NCBI GenBank assembly: GCA_963708245.1
Contig: OY970201.1
Coordinates: 3,720,001-3,784,000, forward strand
DNA from: CAVYXK01 sp963708245
GTDB lineage: Bacteria > Pseudomonadota > Alphaproteobacteria > Acetobacterales > Acetobacteraceae
DNA: 64,000 bases
Reading direction: 5' to 3'
Part shown: piece by piece, positions 27,661 through 37,224 of the stretch
How the letters are laid out: the number at the start of each line of letters is the position of its first letter
Numbering within the stretch: position 1 is the first letter of the stretch
Program-made: the position numbers and the translations under genes
The notes under the pieces: generated by a model
The model's input: only the letters and a program-made list of their open reading frames with translations
What the model was told of the DNA's origin: nothing
Databases searched by the model: none

Positions 27661-29181
27661 TTACCGCCCGCCGGCCTTGCCGGCGGCAAAGCGCACTGCT
27701 TCTTCCGCTGCCCGGAACAGGGCGCGCGCCTTCTGACGGCACTCTTCGTACTCGGCCGCCGGATCAGAATCAGCCACGATCCCGGCGCCAGCCTGTACAT
27801 GCATGCTGCCATCCTTCACCAAGGCGGTACGCAGCCCGATACACGTGTCCATTGTGCCATTGGCGGCGAAATAGCCGATGCATCCCGCATAGATGCCACG
27901 CCGCGTCGGCTCCAGTTCCTCGATGATCTCCATCGCCCGCACTTTAGGTGCGCCCGACAGCGTCCCGGCGGGGAAGGCGGCTACCAGCGCGTCCAGCGCG
28001 TCCAGCCCGGCGCGAAGCCGACCCTCGACGTTCGAGCTGATATGCATCACGTGGCTGAACCGTTCGATCGTGAAGCTTTCGGTCACCCGCACGCTGCCGA
28101 GCTCCGCCACCCGGCCCACGTCGTTGCGGCCGAGGTCGAGTAGCATCAGGTGCTCGGCCCGCTCCTTCGGGTCGGCAAGCAGCTCCCCCTCCAGCGCCTG
28201 GTCCTCCTCATGTGTGGCGCCCCGTCGCCTGGTACCGGCGAGCGGGCGCAGCGTGACTGCGCCATCCCGCAGCCGCACCAGAATTTCCGGACTCGATCCC
28301 ACGACCGCGAAACCGCCGAAATCCTGGAAGAACAGAAATGGCGCGGGATTGATCCGCCGCAGCGCGCGATAGAGGGCGAAGGGCGGCAGTGCGAACGGAG
28401 TTGAGAAGCACTGGCTGAGCACGATCTGGAACGCATCGCCGGCAAAGATGTAATCCTTGGCGCGCTGCACGGCCGCGATGAACGCTGCTTCAGAGAAAGT
28501 AGAGCGCGGCGGCGGCAGGGCCGGTAGCACGACCGGCGGCGCCGGATGCGGCAACGGACGATCGAGCGCCGCCTGAGCCTCCCCAAGGCGCGCCTCGGCC
28601 GCCGCCATGGCGGCCTCCGCCGAGACCTCGGGATCGGGATAGATCGGTGCCGCCAAAGTCAACTCGTCCTTGACGTTGTCGAAGATCGCGAACAGCGTCG
28701 GGCGGATCAGCAGAGCGTCCGGCACGCCGAACGGGTCCGGATTGGTGTCCGGCAGCCGCTCCATCAGCCGCACCATGTCGTAGCCGAGATAGCCGACCAC
28801 CCCACCCGTCATTGGCGGCAGCGTGGCCGGCACGTCGAGCCGTGTTTCCTCGATCAGTGCCCTCAGGCTCTCCAGCGCCGGCCGCTCCTCCGGGATGAAG
28901 GCATGCGGGGCAGAGCGGGCATGCCGGTTCACCTCTGCGCGGCCCCTTCGGCAACGCCAGATCAGGTCCGGCTCCATGCCGATGATCGAATAGCGGCCGC
29001 GCACCGCGCCGCCCTCAACGCTTTCCAGCAGAAAACTGTTGGGCCGCCCATGCGCCAGCTTGAGAAACGCGGCGACCGGCGTTTCCAGGTCCGCGACCCC
29101 CTGCCACCACACGAGAGTGCCGCGTCCCAACTCATAGCTGCTGCGGAACCCGGCGACGCCGGTGGGCAGGGCGACATTCAT
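27661..29181 (-). CDS. trpE: anthranilate synthase component I
   Basis: 506 residues. The feedback site for tryptophan SFLLESVEGG is near residue 38-50; the chorismate-binding domain carries PLAGTRRRG, LMLLDLGRNDVGRV, TLSGAPKVRAMEIIEELEP and GCIGYF. It converts chorismate plus ammonia or glutamine to anthranilate. It follows the peptidyl-prolyl isomerase gene by 28 bases, likely one transcript. No trpG follows; the flippase gene converges from the other side. Confidence 0.96.
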   Translation of the reverse strand: MNVALPTGVAGFRSSYELGRGTLVWWQGVADLETPVAAFLKLAHGRPNSFLLESVEGGAVRGRYSIIGMEPDLIWRCRRGRAEVNRHARSAPHAFIPEERPALESLRALIEETRLDVPATLPPMTGGVVGYLGYDMVRLMERLPDTNPDPFGVPDALLIRPTLFAIFDNVKDELTLAAPIYPDPEVSAEAAMAAAEARLGEAQAALDRPLPHPAPPVVLPALPPPRSTFSEAAFIAAVQRAKDYIFAGDAFQIVLSQCFSTPFALPPFALYRALRRINPAPFLFFQDFGGFAVVGSSPEILVRLRDGAVTLRPLAGTRRRGATHEEDQALEGELLADPKERAEHLMLLDLGRNDVGRVAELGSVRVTESFTIERFSHVMHISSNVEGRLRAGLDALDALVAAFPAGTLSGAPKVRAMEIIEELEPTRRGIYAGCIGYFAANGTMDTCIGLRTALVKDGSMHVQAGAGIVADSDPAAEYEECRQKARALFRAAEEAVRFAAGKAGGR

Positions 29182-29209
29182 GATGCCTCTCTCGCGGCTC
29201 CCCTGAGAC

Positions 29210-31129
29210 TCATTGGCCGTTGACGAAACTGTCGAGCACCCTCTGGTTCACCTGAGGATTGGCACGCGCCCGCAGTGCCGCCTCGAAATCCGCCGTCAAA
29301 TCCGTGGCGACCGAACGGGTCAGCGCTTCCGCAATGGTGTCGTAGGCCGATTTGTCGGCGGCCTTCGGATCCGGCGTCTCGACCTTGTCCAGCGCCGCGA
29401 CAACGAACCCGTCCGGGGTCTGTACCATTGCCGGCTCTTTCGGTTTCAGGCCGAACAGCACACGCTGCAGTTGCGCCGGCATGTCGGTGTCCGTGGCGTC
29501 GCGCGTGACCGGCTTGGTCTCCCGCACGGTTAGCCCGGCCACTGTGGCGGCATCCGTCAGCGATTGGCCTCCCTGGACCGCGGCGAGGAGTTTGGCGGCC
29601 GCCTCCTCCGCCTCCTTCTGGCGTCCTGCTGCCGTCCAGTCCGCCTCGACCTCGCCTCGCAGCGCGTCGAACGGTTTCGTGGCGGACGGAGTCACGCTCT
29701 CGACCGTTAGGGCGAAATAAGAGGAGGCGCCATTGCCCTGTGCAGGCGGAACCTCGGTGAGCTGGGCCGGGGGCTGGCCAGGCGGTGTCTTGAACGCGGC
29801 CTCGACCAGTGCCTTGTGCAGCTCGGGTGGACCGGGGATCGGCGCGGGCGTGCCTTCCGGCGTGTTGCCGTTCGCATCCAGCGTACCCTGCACGCCAACC
29901 AGGCCGAGATCGCTCGGCAGCTTGTCCAGCCCGGCGCCGGTGCCGAGGACGTCGTCCACCTTGTTAGCCGAGTCATAGATCTGGCTCGCCGCCTTGTCGG
30001 CGAGCGTGCGCGCGAGAATTTCCGGCTTCGCCTGGTCGAAGCTTTGCTGGGTCCCGGAGGTCTCCTTGGTTACCTTCAGCACGTCCCAGCCGAGCGCCGT
30101 CTTCACCGGCGCGGACACGGTGTTCGGCTGAGCGGCGAAGGCCGCCTGAGCCAATGTGGGGTCGGGAATACCCTGCTGTGTGGTGTTATCCAGCGCGACG
30201 GCGGTCCCGCCATCAGCCTGTGCCGCCTGCTGGATCGCCGCCCAGTCGGCCCCACCGTTCCATTGCGCCGCCAGTGCCTTCGCCTTCGCTTCGTCCTGCA
30301 GCACCGCCACCTGGACAGATCGTCTGGGTGCCACGACGTAGACCTCCTTGTGGCTGTCGTAGTAGGCGTGGAGCTCCGCGTCGGTGGCTGTAAGCGTCTT
30401 TTCCAGCGTCTCCGGGGTGAGCACTGCTGCCTTGATGCGGCGGAACTCCGGGCTGCGGTAGAGCCAGGGATGGTTGGCGTACCAGCGTTGCAGTTCTGCC
30501 GTAGTGGGCGCCGGCGGGGCTGGTACGGTCGCGAAGGGCAGCTCGACCATCAGGGCCGAGCGCTTCTCCTGTTCGAAGTCGAAGACCTTCCGAGCCAGCA
30601 GCCCCGGTGCGCTCGCGCCGGCGGCGACCGCGCTGAGAAGCTGCTGGGAGGCGAGCTGCGCGCGCATGAGGTCAAGAAATTCCGGTTCCGATAAGTTGGC
30701 GTTGCGCAGCGCGGCTTCGAATATAGTGCGGTCGAATTGGCCGTTCGCACCGCGAAACGCCGGCATCGCGAACACCGCATCCCGCAGCGCCGCGTCGGGC
30801 ACCGCGATACGCAGCCGCTCAACCTCCCCATTGAGTGCCACTTGCCCGATCAACTGCCGCATCGCCTGGTCGGCGACCTGTCGCCGCAGTGCCGGGGTCA
30901 CGTCTTGACCGCGCGGGAGCTGGCGCTCGGCCTGGGCCATGTCGCGCTGGAAGGTCTGCTCGAACTGCTGTGGCTCGATCGTCCGTCCGCCGACCTTCGC
31001 GAGCCAGGTCGTAGTGCCGATCTGGCGCACCACGTCGCCGACGCCCCAGATCACGAAGGCAACTACCATGATCCCGAAGAAGACGCGGACGGGCCAAGTT
31101 TCCAGGTAACGACGGAACGCGGTGAGCAT
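29210..31129 (-). CDS. peptidyl-prolyl cis-trans isomerase, PpiD/SurA-like
   Basis: 639 residues from ATG 31129, at the start of MLTAFRRYLETWPVRVFFGI. One membrane anchor at residues 14-31 (VRVFFGIMVVAFVIWGVGDVV), a SurA-N-like chaperone helix bundle, then a diverged parvulin domain (residues about 255-365, ending PVKTALGWDVLKV). Architecture is that of PpiD, an inner-membrane periplasmic foldase assisting secreted proteins. Several canonical parvulin catalytic residues are not obvious, as in PpiD. Divergent from tpiA by 107 bases. Confidence 0.9.
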   Translation of the reverse strand: MLTAFRRYLETWPVRVFFGIMVVAFVIWGVGDVVRQIGTTTWLAKVGGRTIEPQQFEQTFQRDMAQAERQLPRGQDVTPALRRQVADQAMRQLIGQVALNGEVERLRIAVPDAALRDAVFAMPAFRGANGQFDRTIFEAALRNANLSEPEFLDLMRAQLASQQLLSAVAAGASAPGLLARKVFDFEQEKRSALMVELPFATVPAPPAPTTAELQRWYANHPWLYRSPEFRRIKAAVLTPETLEKTLTATDAELHAYYDSHKEVYVVAPRRSVQVAVLQDEAKAKALAAQWNGGADWAAIQQAAQADGGTAVALDNTTQQGIPDPTLAQAAFAAQPNTVSAPVKTALGWDVLKVTKETSGTQQSFDQAKPEILARTLADKAASQIYDSANKVDDVLGTGAGLDKLPSDLGLVGVQGTLDANGNTPEGTPAPIPGPPELHKALVEAAFKTPPGQPPAQLTEVPPAQGNGASSYFALTVESVTPSATKPFDALRGEVEADWTAAGRQKEAEEAAAKLLAAVQGGQSLTDAATVAGLTVRETKPVTRDATDTDMPAQLQRVLFGLKPKEPAMVQTPDGFVVAALDKVETPDPKAADKSAYDTIAEALTRSVATDLTADFEAALRARANPQVNQRVLDSFVNGQ

Positions 31130-31236
31130 CGAATGGTCCGGGGGGCTGACCGGCCGCAGCATATACGGCCCGTGCACAGCCTTTGCCAGCCATCCGGTTT
31201 CGGCTACGCCGAACGCGGATCAGGTTGGAGAGGCGA

Positions 31237-31974
31237 ATGCGCCAGCTCGTTGCCGGAAACTGGAAGATGCACACGCTGCGGGCCGAAGCCGCATCGCTGG
31301 TGAGGGCAGTCCGCGAGGGCGCCGTGGGCTTGGCATGTGAGCTGGTGGTCTGCCCGCCTTTCGTTCACCTCGAAGCCGTTGCTCGACTGCTTGGCGGGTC
31401 TTCCATCGCTGTTGGCGGCCAGGATTGCCATCAGGACTCGCTCGGTGCCCATACTGGCGACGTCTCCGCCCCCATGTTGCGCGACGCCGGCGCCGCCTGG
31501 GTTATTTTAGGACACTCGGAGCGAAGGCAGGACCACGGCGAAACAGATGAGCTGGTCCGCGAGAAAACGGTCGCCGCGATGGCGGCCGGCCTCGTGCCGA
31601 TCGTCTGCGTGGGCGAGACCGACGAACAACGCCGGGGCGGACAGGAGACCGAGGTGGTCGGCTGGCAGATGGCCGGCAGCCTGCCGAAGGGTTTCGCCGG
31701 CGTCGTTGCCTACGAGCCAGTCTGGGCGATCGGCTCGGGGAAGACGCCGACCGAACAGCAGGTGGCGACGATGCACGCCTTCATCCGCGAGGAGCTCATT
31801 CGGCAGTTTGGCGAAGCTGGGCGGCCGATCCGCATCCTCTACGGTGGCTCAGTTAGGCCGGCCAATGCCGTCGCGCTGCTGGGATTGCCCGACGTGAATG
31901 GTGCGCTGATCGGCGGTGCCAGCCTGAAGGCCGAGGATTTTCTCTCGATTGCCCGCGCCGCACGGGCGGGATAG
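31237..31974 (+). CDS. tpiA: triosephosphate isomerase
   Basis: 245 residues. Catalytic K10 in AGNWKMH, H93 in ILGHSERR, E160 in AYEPVWAIG, and the phosphate loop YGGSVRPANA. ATG 31237 follows GGAGAGG. Interconverts dihydroxyacetone phosphate and glyceraldehyde 3-phosphate. First of a rightward series with secG, pyrG and kdsA, an arrangement common in alphaproteobacteria. Confidence 0.97.
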   Translation: MRQLVAGNWKMHTLRAEAASLVRAVREGAVGLACELVVCPPFVHLEAVARLLGGSSIAVGGQDCHQDSLGAHTGDVSAPMLRDAGAAWVILGHSERRQDHGETDELVREKTVAAMAAGLVPIVCVGETDEQRRGGQETEVVGWQMAGSLPKGFAGVVAYEPVWAIGSGKTPTEQQVATMHAFIREELIRQFGEAGRPIRILYGGSVRPANAVALLGLPDVNGALIGGASLKAEDFLSIARAARAG

Positions 31975-31990
31975 ACCTCGCCGGCAAAGG

Positions 31991-32040
31991 CCAGGGGACT
32001 TGTCCCCTGGCGGGGGGTTCAGGGGGGCAGCGCCCCCAGG
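31991..32040. repeat. double-palindrome intergenic repeat
   Basis: CCAGGGGA-CTTG-TCCCCTGG at 31991-32010 is a perfect 8-bp hairpin, followed by a G-rich spacer and GGGGGCAGCGCCCCC. It is of a type scattered between genes in GC-rich alphaproteobacteria. It may act as a terminator or mRNA stabiliser between tpiA and secG. Confidence 0.65.
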
Positions 32041-32069
32041 CCTCTCCCGAGCCAGGGACACCGCCGCTG

Positions 32070-32417
32070 ATGATGGCAATTTTGATGGTTATCCACGTCT
32101 TCGTGACGATCGCGCTGATCGGCGTCGTGCTGATCCAGCGCAGCGAGGGCGGCGGCCTCGGGATCGGCAGCTCACAAGGCATGGGCGCCTTCATGTCCGG
32201 CCGCGGCACTGCCAATCTGCTGACCCGCACAACGGCGGTGCTGGCGGCTCTCTTCCTCGGCCTGTCACTGACCATGGCGATGCTGAACCGCAGCACCTCC
32301 GTTGCCGGAAGCTCAATTCTGGGCGCGCCACAGACCTCGCAGCCGGTGCCTCTGCCAGCAGCACCACCTCCGCACCCCGCTCCGAGTGCGCCGGCAGCTC
32401 CCTCAGTCCCGCACTAG
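32070..32417 (+). CDS. secG: preprotein translocase subunit SecG
   Basis: 115 residues. Two membrane helices (MMAILMVIHVFVTIALIGVV and TTAVLAALFLGLSLTMAM) flank the conserved LIQRSEGGGLGIG loop and the FMSGRGTANLLTR segment. A Pro/Ala-rich tail is typical of alphaproteobacterial SecG. Part of the SecYEG channel in the inner membrane. Confidence 0.95.
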   Translation: MMAILMVIHVFVTIALIGVVLIQRSEGGGLGIGSSQGMGAFMSGRGTANLLTRTTAVLAALFLGLSLTMAMLNRSTSVAGSSILGAPQTSQPVPLPAAPPPHPAPSAPAAPSVPH

Positions 32418-32712
32418 GAGCAGGCGGCCCAGGTCGCACGGAGGCCTGCCCCTGAACTGGGCCGCCGCCTAGGTCTGGATGAAAAGGCCGGACGCCGGCT
32501 GCGCGATCCGATGCATCGCAGTCATATCGGACAGGTGGAGGCGGCGCTCGGGAGTATTGGAAAGCGGCCGGAAGTGGCGGTGCGCGACGCCGCCTGAGAG
32601 TCGCGTGCTGGGCGGGTCCGATCTTGACGTTTCCCCAGCGACACCGACTGCCTTCTCCCGATAGAACGGCACACTTCCCCTCGCCCGATTCGGCTTTCTA
32701 TAGTGGCCGCCC

Positions 32713-34344
32713 ATGACGCGGTTCGTCTTCATCACCGGCGGCGTGGTCTCCTCTCTTGGCAAAGGCATCGCCGCCGCAGCGCTGGGCGCATTGCTGCAGG
32801 CGCGCGGCTTTTCCGTACGCCTGCGCAAGCTTGACCCCTATCTGAACGTCGATCCCGGGACGATGAGCCCCTACCAGCACGGCGAGGTGTTCGTCACCGA
32901 CGACGGAGCCGAGACCGATCTCGATCTCGGCCACTACGAGCGCTTCACCGGCGTGCACGCCACCAAGGCCGATAACGCCACGACCGGACGCATCTACTCC
33001 GACGTGATCGCCAAGGAGCGGCGCGGCGACTACCTGGGTGCGACCGTGCAGGTGATCCCGCACATCACCGACGCGATCAAGGAGACGATCCTGCGGCAGA
33101 CCGCCGACTTCGACTTCGTGCTGGTAGAAATCGGCGGTACTGTCGGCGACATCGAAAGCCTGCCGTTCCTCGAGGCGATTCGTCAGCTCAGCAACGAGCT
33201 GGGATCGGAGCGGGCGATGTTCGTGCACCTGACTCTGGTGCCGTTCATCCCCTCGGCCGGGGAGCTAAAGACAAAGCCGACCCAGCATTCGGTGAAGGAG
33301 CTTCTGAATGTCGGCATCCAGCCACAGATGCTGCTGTGCCGCTGCGACCGGCCGATCCCACAGGGCGAGCGGCGCAAGATCGCGCTGTTCTGCAACGTGC
33401 GGCCCGAGGCGGTGATCCCGGCGCTCGACGTCGATACGATCTATGCCGTGCCGCTGCGCTATCATGCCGAAGGCATGGACCGCGAGGTGCTGCGGCATTT
33501 CGGCCTGCCCCACGACAGCGCGCCCGATCTGCAGCGGTGGGAACGGATCGTCGATGCTGTGCGCTCGCCGGAAGGCGAGGTGCGGATTGCGGTGGTCGGC
33601 AAATACACGAGCCTGCTCGACAGCTATAAATCGCTGGCCGAGGCGCTGACGCATGGCGGCATCGCCAATCGCGTGCGCGTCCGCTTCGACTGGACCGACA
33701 GCGAGATATTCGATCGGCCGAACGCCGTGCAACGGCTCGAGGGCGTACACGGCATTCTCGTGCCCGGTGGTTTCGGCGAGCGCGGCACGCCGGGCATGAT
33801 CGAAGCGGTGCGTTTTGCCCGCGAGCGGGACGTGCCGTTCTTCGGCATCTGCTTCGGTATGCAGATGGCGGTGATCGAGGCGGCGCGGAACCGGGCCGGG
33901 CTGCACGACGCCTCATCGACCGAGTTCGGCCCGTGCCGGACGCCGGTGGTGGGCCTGCTCACCGAATGGGCCCGGGGCAACGAGATCGAGCGGCGCATGG
34001 AGGGCGGCGACCTCGGCGGCACGATGCGGCTCGGCGCTTATCCGGCGGTGCTGAGCGACGGCAGCATGGTGCGCGAGATCTATGGCGGTGCGCCGAGTAT
34101 CGAGGAACGGCACCGCCATCGCTACGAGATCAACGTGCACTACCGCACGATCCTGGAGTCCACCGGCCTGCGCTTCTCCGGCATGTCGCCCGACGGCGTG
34201 CTGCCGGAGGTGGTGGAATTGCCCGAGCATCCTTGGTTCGTCGGCGTGCAGTACCATCCGGAACTGAAGTCGAAGCCGTTCGATCCGCATCCGCTATTCG
34301 CCGGGTTCATCGAGGCGGCGGTGCGGCAGTCCAGGCTGGTCTGA
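32713..34344 (+). CDS. pyrG: CTP synthase
   Basis: 543 residues, full length. Synthetase domain begins MTRFVFITGGVVSSLGKGIA with the P-loop, then KLDPYLNVDPGTMSPYQHGE; glutaminase domain has the oxyanion/nucleophile segment FFGICFGMQMAVIEAARN and the His-Glu pair in YHPELKSKP. Makes CTP from UTP, ATP and glutamine. The 295 bases before it hold no gene and probably its promoter. Confidence 0.98.
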   Translation: MTRFVFITGGVVSSLGKGIAAAALGALLQARGFSVRLRKLDPYLNVDPGTMSPYQHGEVFVTDDGAETDLDLGHYERFTGVHATKADNATTGRIYSDVIAKERRGDYLGATVQVIPHITDAIKETILRQTADFDFVLVEIGGTVGDIESLPFLEAIRQLSNELGSERAMFVHLTLVPFIPSAGELKTKPTQHSVKELLNVGIQPQMLLCRCDRPIPQGERRKIALFCNVRPEAVIPALDVDTIYAVPLRYHAEGMDREVLRHFGLPHDSAPDLQRWERIVDAVRSPEGEVRIAVVGKYTSLLDSYKSLAEALTHGGIANRVRVRFDWTDSEIFDRPNAVQRLEGVHGILVPGGFGERGTPGMIEAVRFARERDVPFFGICFGMQMAVIEAARNRAGLHDASSTEFGPCRTPVVGLLTEWARGNEIERRMEGGDLGGTMRLGAYPAVLSDGSMVREIYGGAPSIEERHRHRYEINVHYRTILESTGLRFSGMSPDGVLPEVVELPEHPWFVGVQYHPELKSKPFDPHPLFAGFIEAAVRQSRLV

Positions 34345-34349
34345 ACATC

Positions 34350-34613
34350 ATGAGCCGGCTTTTGTTGGAAGACCGAGCTCAGGTTCTGGTGGTAGCAGGG
34401 TTCGTCGGAGCAGCGGTGATCATTGCCGCCTATTTCGCCAACCAGAACGGCTGGTTGCGGTCGAGCGATTGGCGGTTTCCCGCGGCAAACCTGCTTGGGG
34501 CTGCACTCATCTTCGCTTCCTTATTCGCGCAATGGAACTTTCCTTCCGCGGTGATCGAAGGGTTCTGGATTGCTATCAGCATCTATGGACTGGTGAGGAG
34601 CAGGCACGCATGA
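34350..34613 (+). CDS. small membrane protein, CBU_0592 type
   Basis: 87 residues from ATG 34350, five bases after pyrG. Three predicted helices: VLVVAGFVGAAVIIAAYFAN, FPAANLLGAALIFASLF, AVIEGFWIAISIYGLVR; the pattern NLLGA...S...N.PS.VIE..WIAIS.YG is that of CBU_0592-like domains of unknown function. Its TGA overlaps the kdsA ATG, so the two are translationally coupled. Confidence 0.75.
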   Translation: MSRLLLEDRAQVLVVAGFVGAAVIIAAYFANQNGWLRSSDWRFPAANLLGAALIFASLFAQWNFPSAVIEGFWIAISIYGLVRSRHA

Positions 34614-35455
34614 ACAGCGTCGTGGCGCGCGTTGTCCGGGTGGGTGCGATCGAGATCGCCAACGACCGGCCGTTCGTTCTGATTGCCGGTCCCTGCCAGA
34701 TCGAGTCGCGCGGCCACGCCCTGGAGGTCGCGCAGGCGCTGCGGGAGATGTCCGTCGCGACCGGCGTCAGCGTGATCTACAAATCGAGCTTCGACAAAGC
34801 CAACCGAACCAGCGCCACGTCGCAGCGCGGCGTCGGCATCTCGCAAGGGCTGGCGATCCTTGCCGAAGTGCGCGAGCGGACCGGACTGCCGGTGCTGACC
34901 GACGTGCATGCGCCGGAGCAGTGCGCGCCGGCCGCCGAGGCGGTCGATGTGCTGCAGATCCCGGCCTTCCTATGTCGGCAGACCGATCTACTGATCGCCG
35001 CCGGTCGGACCGGCCGGCCGATCAACGTCAAGAAAGGGCAATTCCTGGCGCCGTGGGACATGGCGAACGTCGCCGCGAAGATCGCCAGCACGGGCAACGA
35101 GAACATCTTGCTGTGCGAGCGAGGCGCGAGCTTCGGCTACAACATGCTGGTGACCGATTTTCGCGCGCTGCCGATCATGGCCCGCACTGGATATCCGGTG
35201 GTGTTCGATGCGACGCATTCGGTGCAGCTTCCGGGCGGTCGCGGCAGCGTCTCGGGTGGCGAGCGGGAATTCGCGCCCGTATTGGCGCGAGCCGCGTTGG
35301 CGGTCGGCGTGGCCGCGGTTTTCATCGAAACGCATCCCGATCCCGATCACGCACCCAGTGACGGCCCGAATATGATCCCGTTGAACGAAATGCCCGCGCT
35401 GATCGCGCGGCTCGCCGCGTTCGATCACCTCGCCAAGTCCGCGGGCAACATGTGA
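34610..35455 (+). CDS. kdsA: 3-deoxy-8-phosphooctulonate synthase
   Basis: 281 residues. Family motifs: AGPCQIESRGHALEVA, YKSSFDKANRTS, LTDVHAPEQC, LQIPAFLCRQTDLL, NVKKGQFLAPWDM, CERGASFGYNMLV, FDATHSVQLPGG and FIETHPDPDHAPSDGPNM. Condenses phosphoenolpyruvate with arabinose 5-phosphate to make the Kdo precursor of lipid A core. ATG 34610 is preceded by GAGGAG and overlaps the upstream stop by ATGA. Confidence 0.97.
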   Translation: MNSVVARVVRVGAIEIANDRPFVLIAGPCQIESRGHALEVAQALREMSVATGVSVIYKSSFDKANRTSATSQRGVGISQGLAILAEVRERTGLPVLTDVHAPEQCAPAAEAVDVLQIPAFLCRQTDLLIAAGRTGRPINVKKGQFLAPWDMANVAAKIASTGNENILLCERGASFGYNMLVTDFRALPIMARTGYPVVFDATHSVQLPGGRGSVSGGEREFAPVLARAALAVGVAAVFIETHPDPDHAPSDGPNMIPLNEMPALIARLAAFDHLAKSAGNM

Positions 35456-35506
35456 GCGGCGTGCCGTGGGATTAGAAGTGATAGAATTGTCAGTTGGGCG
35501 GGAGCC

Positions 35507-36796
35507 TCATCCACATAGCGTTGTCGCCAGCCACCACGCCATGACCGACGTGCCAGCCAGGAAATCGTTGATCGTCATCGCTTCGTGCGGATTGTGACTG
35601 CCGTTGGCGTTGCGCACGAACACCATGCCCATTGGCACACCGGCCGCCGCGAAAGCAGCCGCGTCATGTGACGCCGGGCTGCCGAGCTCCAGCGCCGGCA
35701 CGCCAAGCTCGGCCGCGCCCGCCAGAAGCGCGGCGCGGATCGTCGGATCGACGTGCCCTACCGCCGCCTGTGCCTTCGCGCCGCGATGGAAGCGCACGCC
35801 GCGCCGCTGCTCGATTCCGGCGATGATCGCATCGACCCGACGGTTCAGCTCCAATAGCACCGTCTCATCATAGGCCCGCACATCCAAGCTGAAATGGAAC
35901 GATCCGGGCACGATCGTCATTCCGTGCAGCGCCGCATCAGTGTGGAAACGGCCGATCGTGCAAGCCATCGGCACGCCGTTCGCTTCGCATTCTTCCCAAA
36001 GCCGGTCGAGCGCCACGGCGAACTCGGCACCCGCCAAAGCCGCGTCGTGGCGAAAACGACGCGGCAGGCCGACATGGTCGTGACTGCCCTCGATGCGCGC
36101 GTCGGGATAGCGGAAATTGCCGGGAATTCCCGTGCAGATAGCGACCGGCCTGCCGGCCTCGATCAAGCTTGGTGCCTGCTCGATATGCAGTTCGAGATAG
36201 GCGCGGAGTCGGGCTGGATCGAGGAACCGCTGCCCCGCCCGCAGTGGCGCCGGATCGCCGCCGCATTCCGCAATGTGCTCGGCGAGCGTTCGGCCGGTAT
36301 CGATCCGGCGTGCCTCCAGTGCGCCGTCCGGCAACGTGCCGAGTGCCGCTCGGCTGCCGATATAGGAGACTTGGAACCAGATACTCTCCTCGGCGCGGAT
36401 GGCCATGACGGTCACGTCGCAGGTCGGCGTTAGGCCGAGACGCTGCAGCGCGGCGATCGAGATCAGCCCTGCCAGCACGCCGGCCGCGCCGTCGAAATTG
36501 CCGCCATGCGGCACCGAATCGAGATGCGAGCCGAGCACCACGGAAGGCGCTGCACGGTCCCTGCCGGGAAACGTCATATAAAGATTCGCCGCCGGATCGC
36601 GGGTGATCTCCAGCCCTAGCTGCCTCGCTGCCTCCGCCGTTGTGGCGTGGGCGCGTTGTTCGCCGGGGCCGTAAGGGTCGCGGGTGACCCCGGGCGCGTC
36701 GAGCCCGTCCCGACGTAGCGCCTCGAACAGCACCGCCGCCCTGTCGCGCTGGCCCGTGACAGCCGCGACGATCTCGGTGGCGGAGATTGCGCTCAT
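35507..36796 (-). CDS. M20-family amidase/carbamoylase (hydantoinase-carbamoylase type)
   Basis: 429 residues from ATG 36796. Metal-site motifs GSHLDSVPHGGNFDGAAGVL (H91, D102), RAEESIWF (E136/E137) and LELHIEQAPSLIEAG, plus the signature DPYGPGEQRAHAT and FVRNANGSHNPHEAM near the end. Related enzymes hydrolyse N-carbamoyl-L-amino acids, allantoate or ureidoglycolate; the sequence alone does not decide which. Upstream in-frame sequence lacks protein character, so this start is preferred. Converges on kdsA. Confidence 0.88.
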   Translation of the reverse strand: MSAISATEIVAAVTGQRDRAAVLFEALRRDGLDAPGVTRDPYGPGEQRAHATTAEAARQLGLEITRDPAANLYMTFPGRDRAAPSVVLGSHLDSVPHGGNFDGAAGVLAGLISIAALQRLGLTPTCDVTVMAIRAEESIWFQVSYIGSRAALGTLPDGALEARRIDTGRTLAEHIAECGGDPAPLRAGQRFLDPARLRAYLELHIEQAPSLIEAGRPVAICTGIPGNFRYPDARIEGSHDHVGLPRRFRHDAALAGAEFAVALDRLWEECEANGVPMACTIGRFHTDAALHGMTIVPGSFHFSLDVRAYDETVLLELNRRVDAIIAGIEQRRGVRFHRGAKAQAAVGHVDPTIRAALLAGAAELGVPALELGSPASHDAAAFAAAGVPMGMVFVRNANGSHNPHEAMTINDFLAGTSVMAWWLATTLCG

Positions 36797-37026
36797 TGCC
36801 TCGTGCCCCTGGTTGTGTCGCTTGCGAGCCAAAATTGGCCGCCGCTCCCGGATCGCACCGCTCCGCACGCGAGCAATGGCCCCCAAATTCATCTGAAACG
36901 AGGTGGAATGAAATTCTTGACAACCGATGGTTGCGCGGCGCATTGGTACGCCGTGACGCAGCCAGCCCTTCTTCCGACTCGGGCGCATGTGGCAGCGAGC
37001 CAATTCGTAGCGGATCGAGGGGTGCG

Positions 37027-37224
37027 ATGTCGCAATCTCGTGTTTGGGCGTTCCAGTGTCCGGAATGTGGGTTCGGGCATGTCGAGCTAGGCTGGCTGGC
37101 GACCGACGAGGAGGCGTACTGCCTCGTCTGCTCAGAAGAGCGGGGCGTGAATGTGCGTCTCGCGCGCTGGCTGGATGAAGAGCCCGACCGTCAGGCCCGC
37201 TTGCGAGAAGTCTTAGCGGCCTGA
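37027..37224 (+). CDS. small zinc-ribbon-like protein, 65 aa
   Basis: ATG 37027 follows GAGGGGTG. Two CxxC pairs (CPEC at about residues 11-14 and CLVC at about 32-35) set up a treble-clef/zinc-ribbon fold: FQCPECGFGHVELGWLATDE, EAYCLVCSEERG, then a charged helix. Not recognised as a named family. Its last 34 bases overlap convergently with the 3' end of the Ku gene. Confidence 0.7.
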   Translation: MSQSRVWAFQCPECGFGHVELGWLATDEEAYCLVCSEERGVNVRLARWLDEEPDRQARLREVLAA

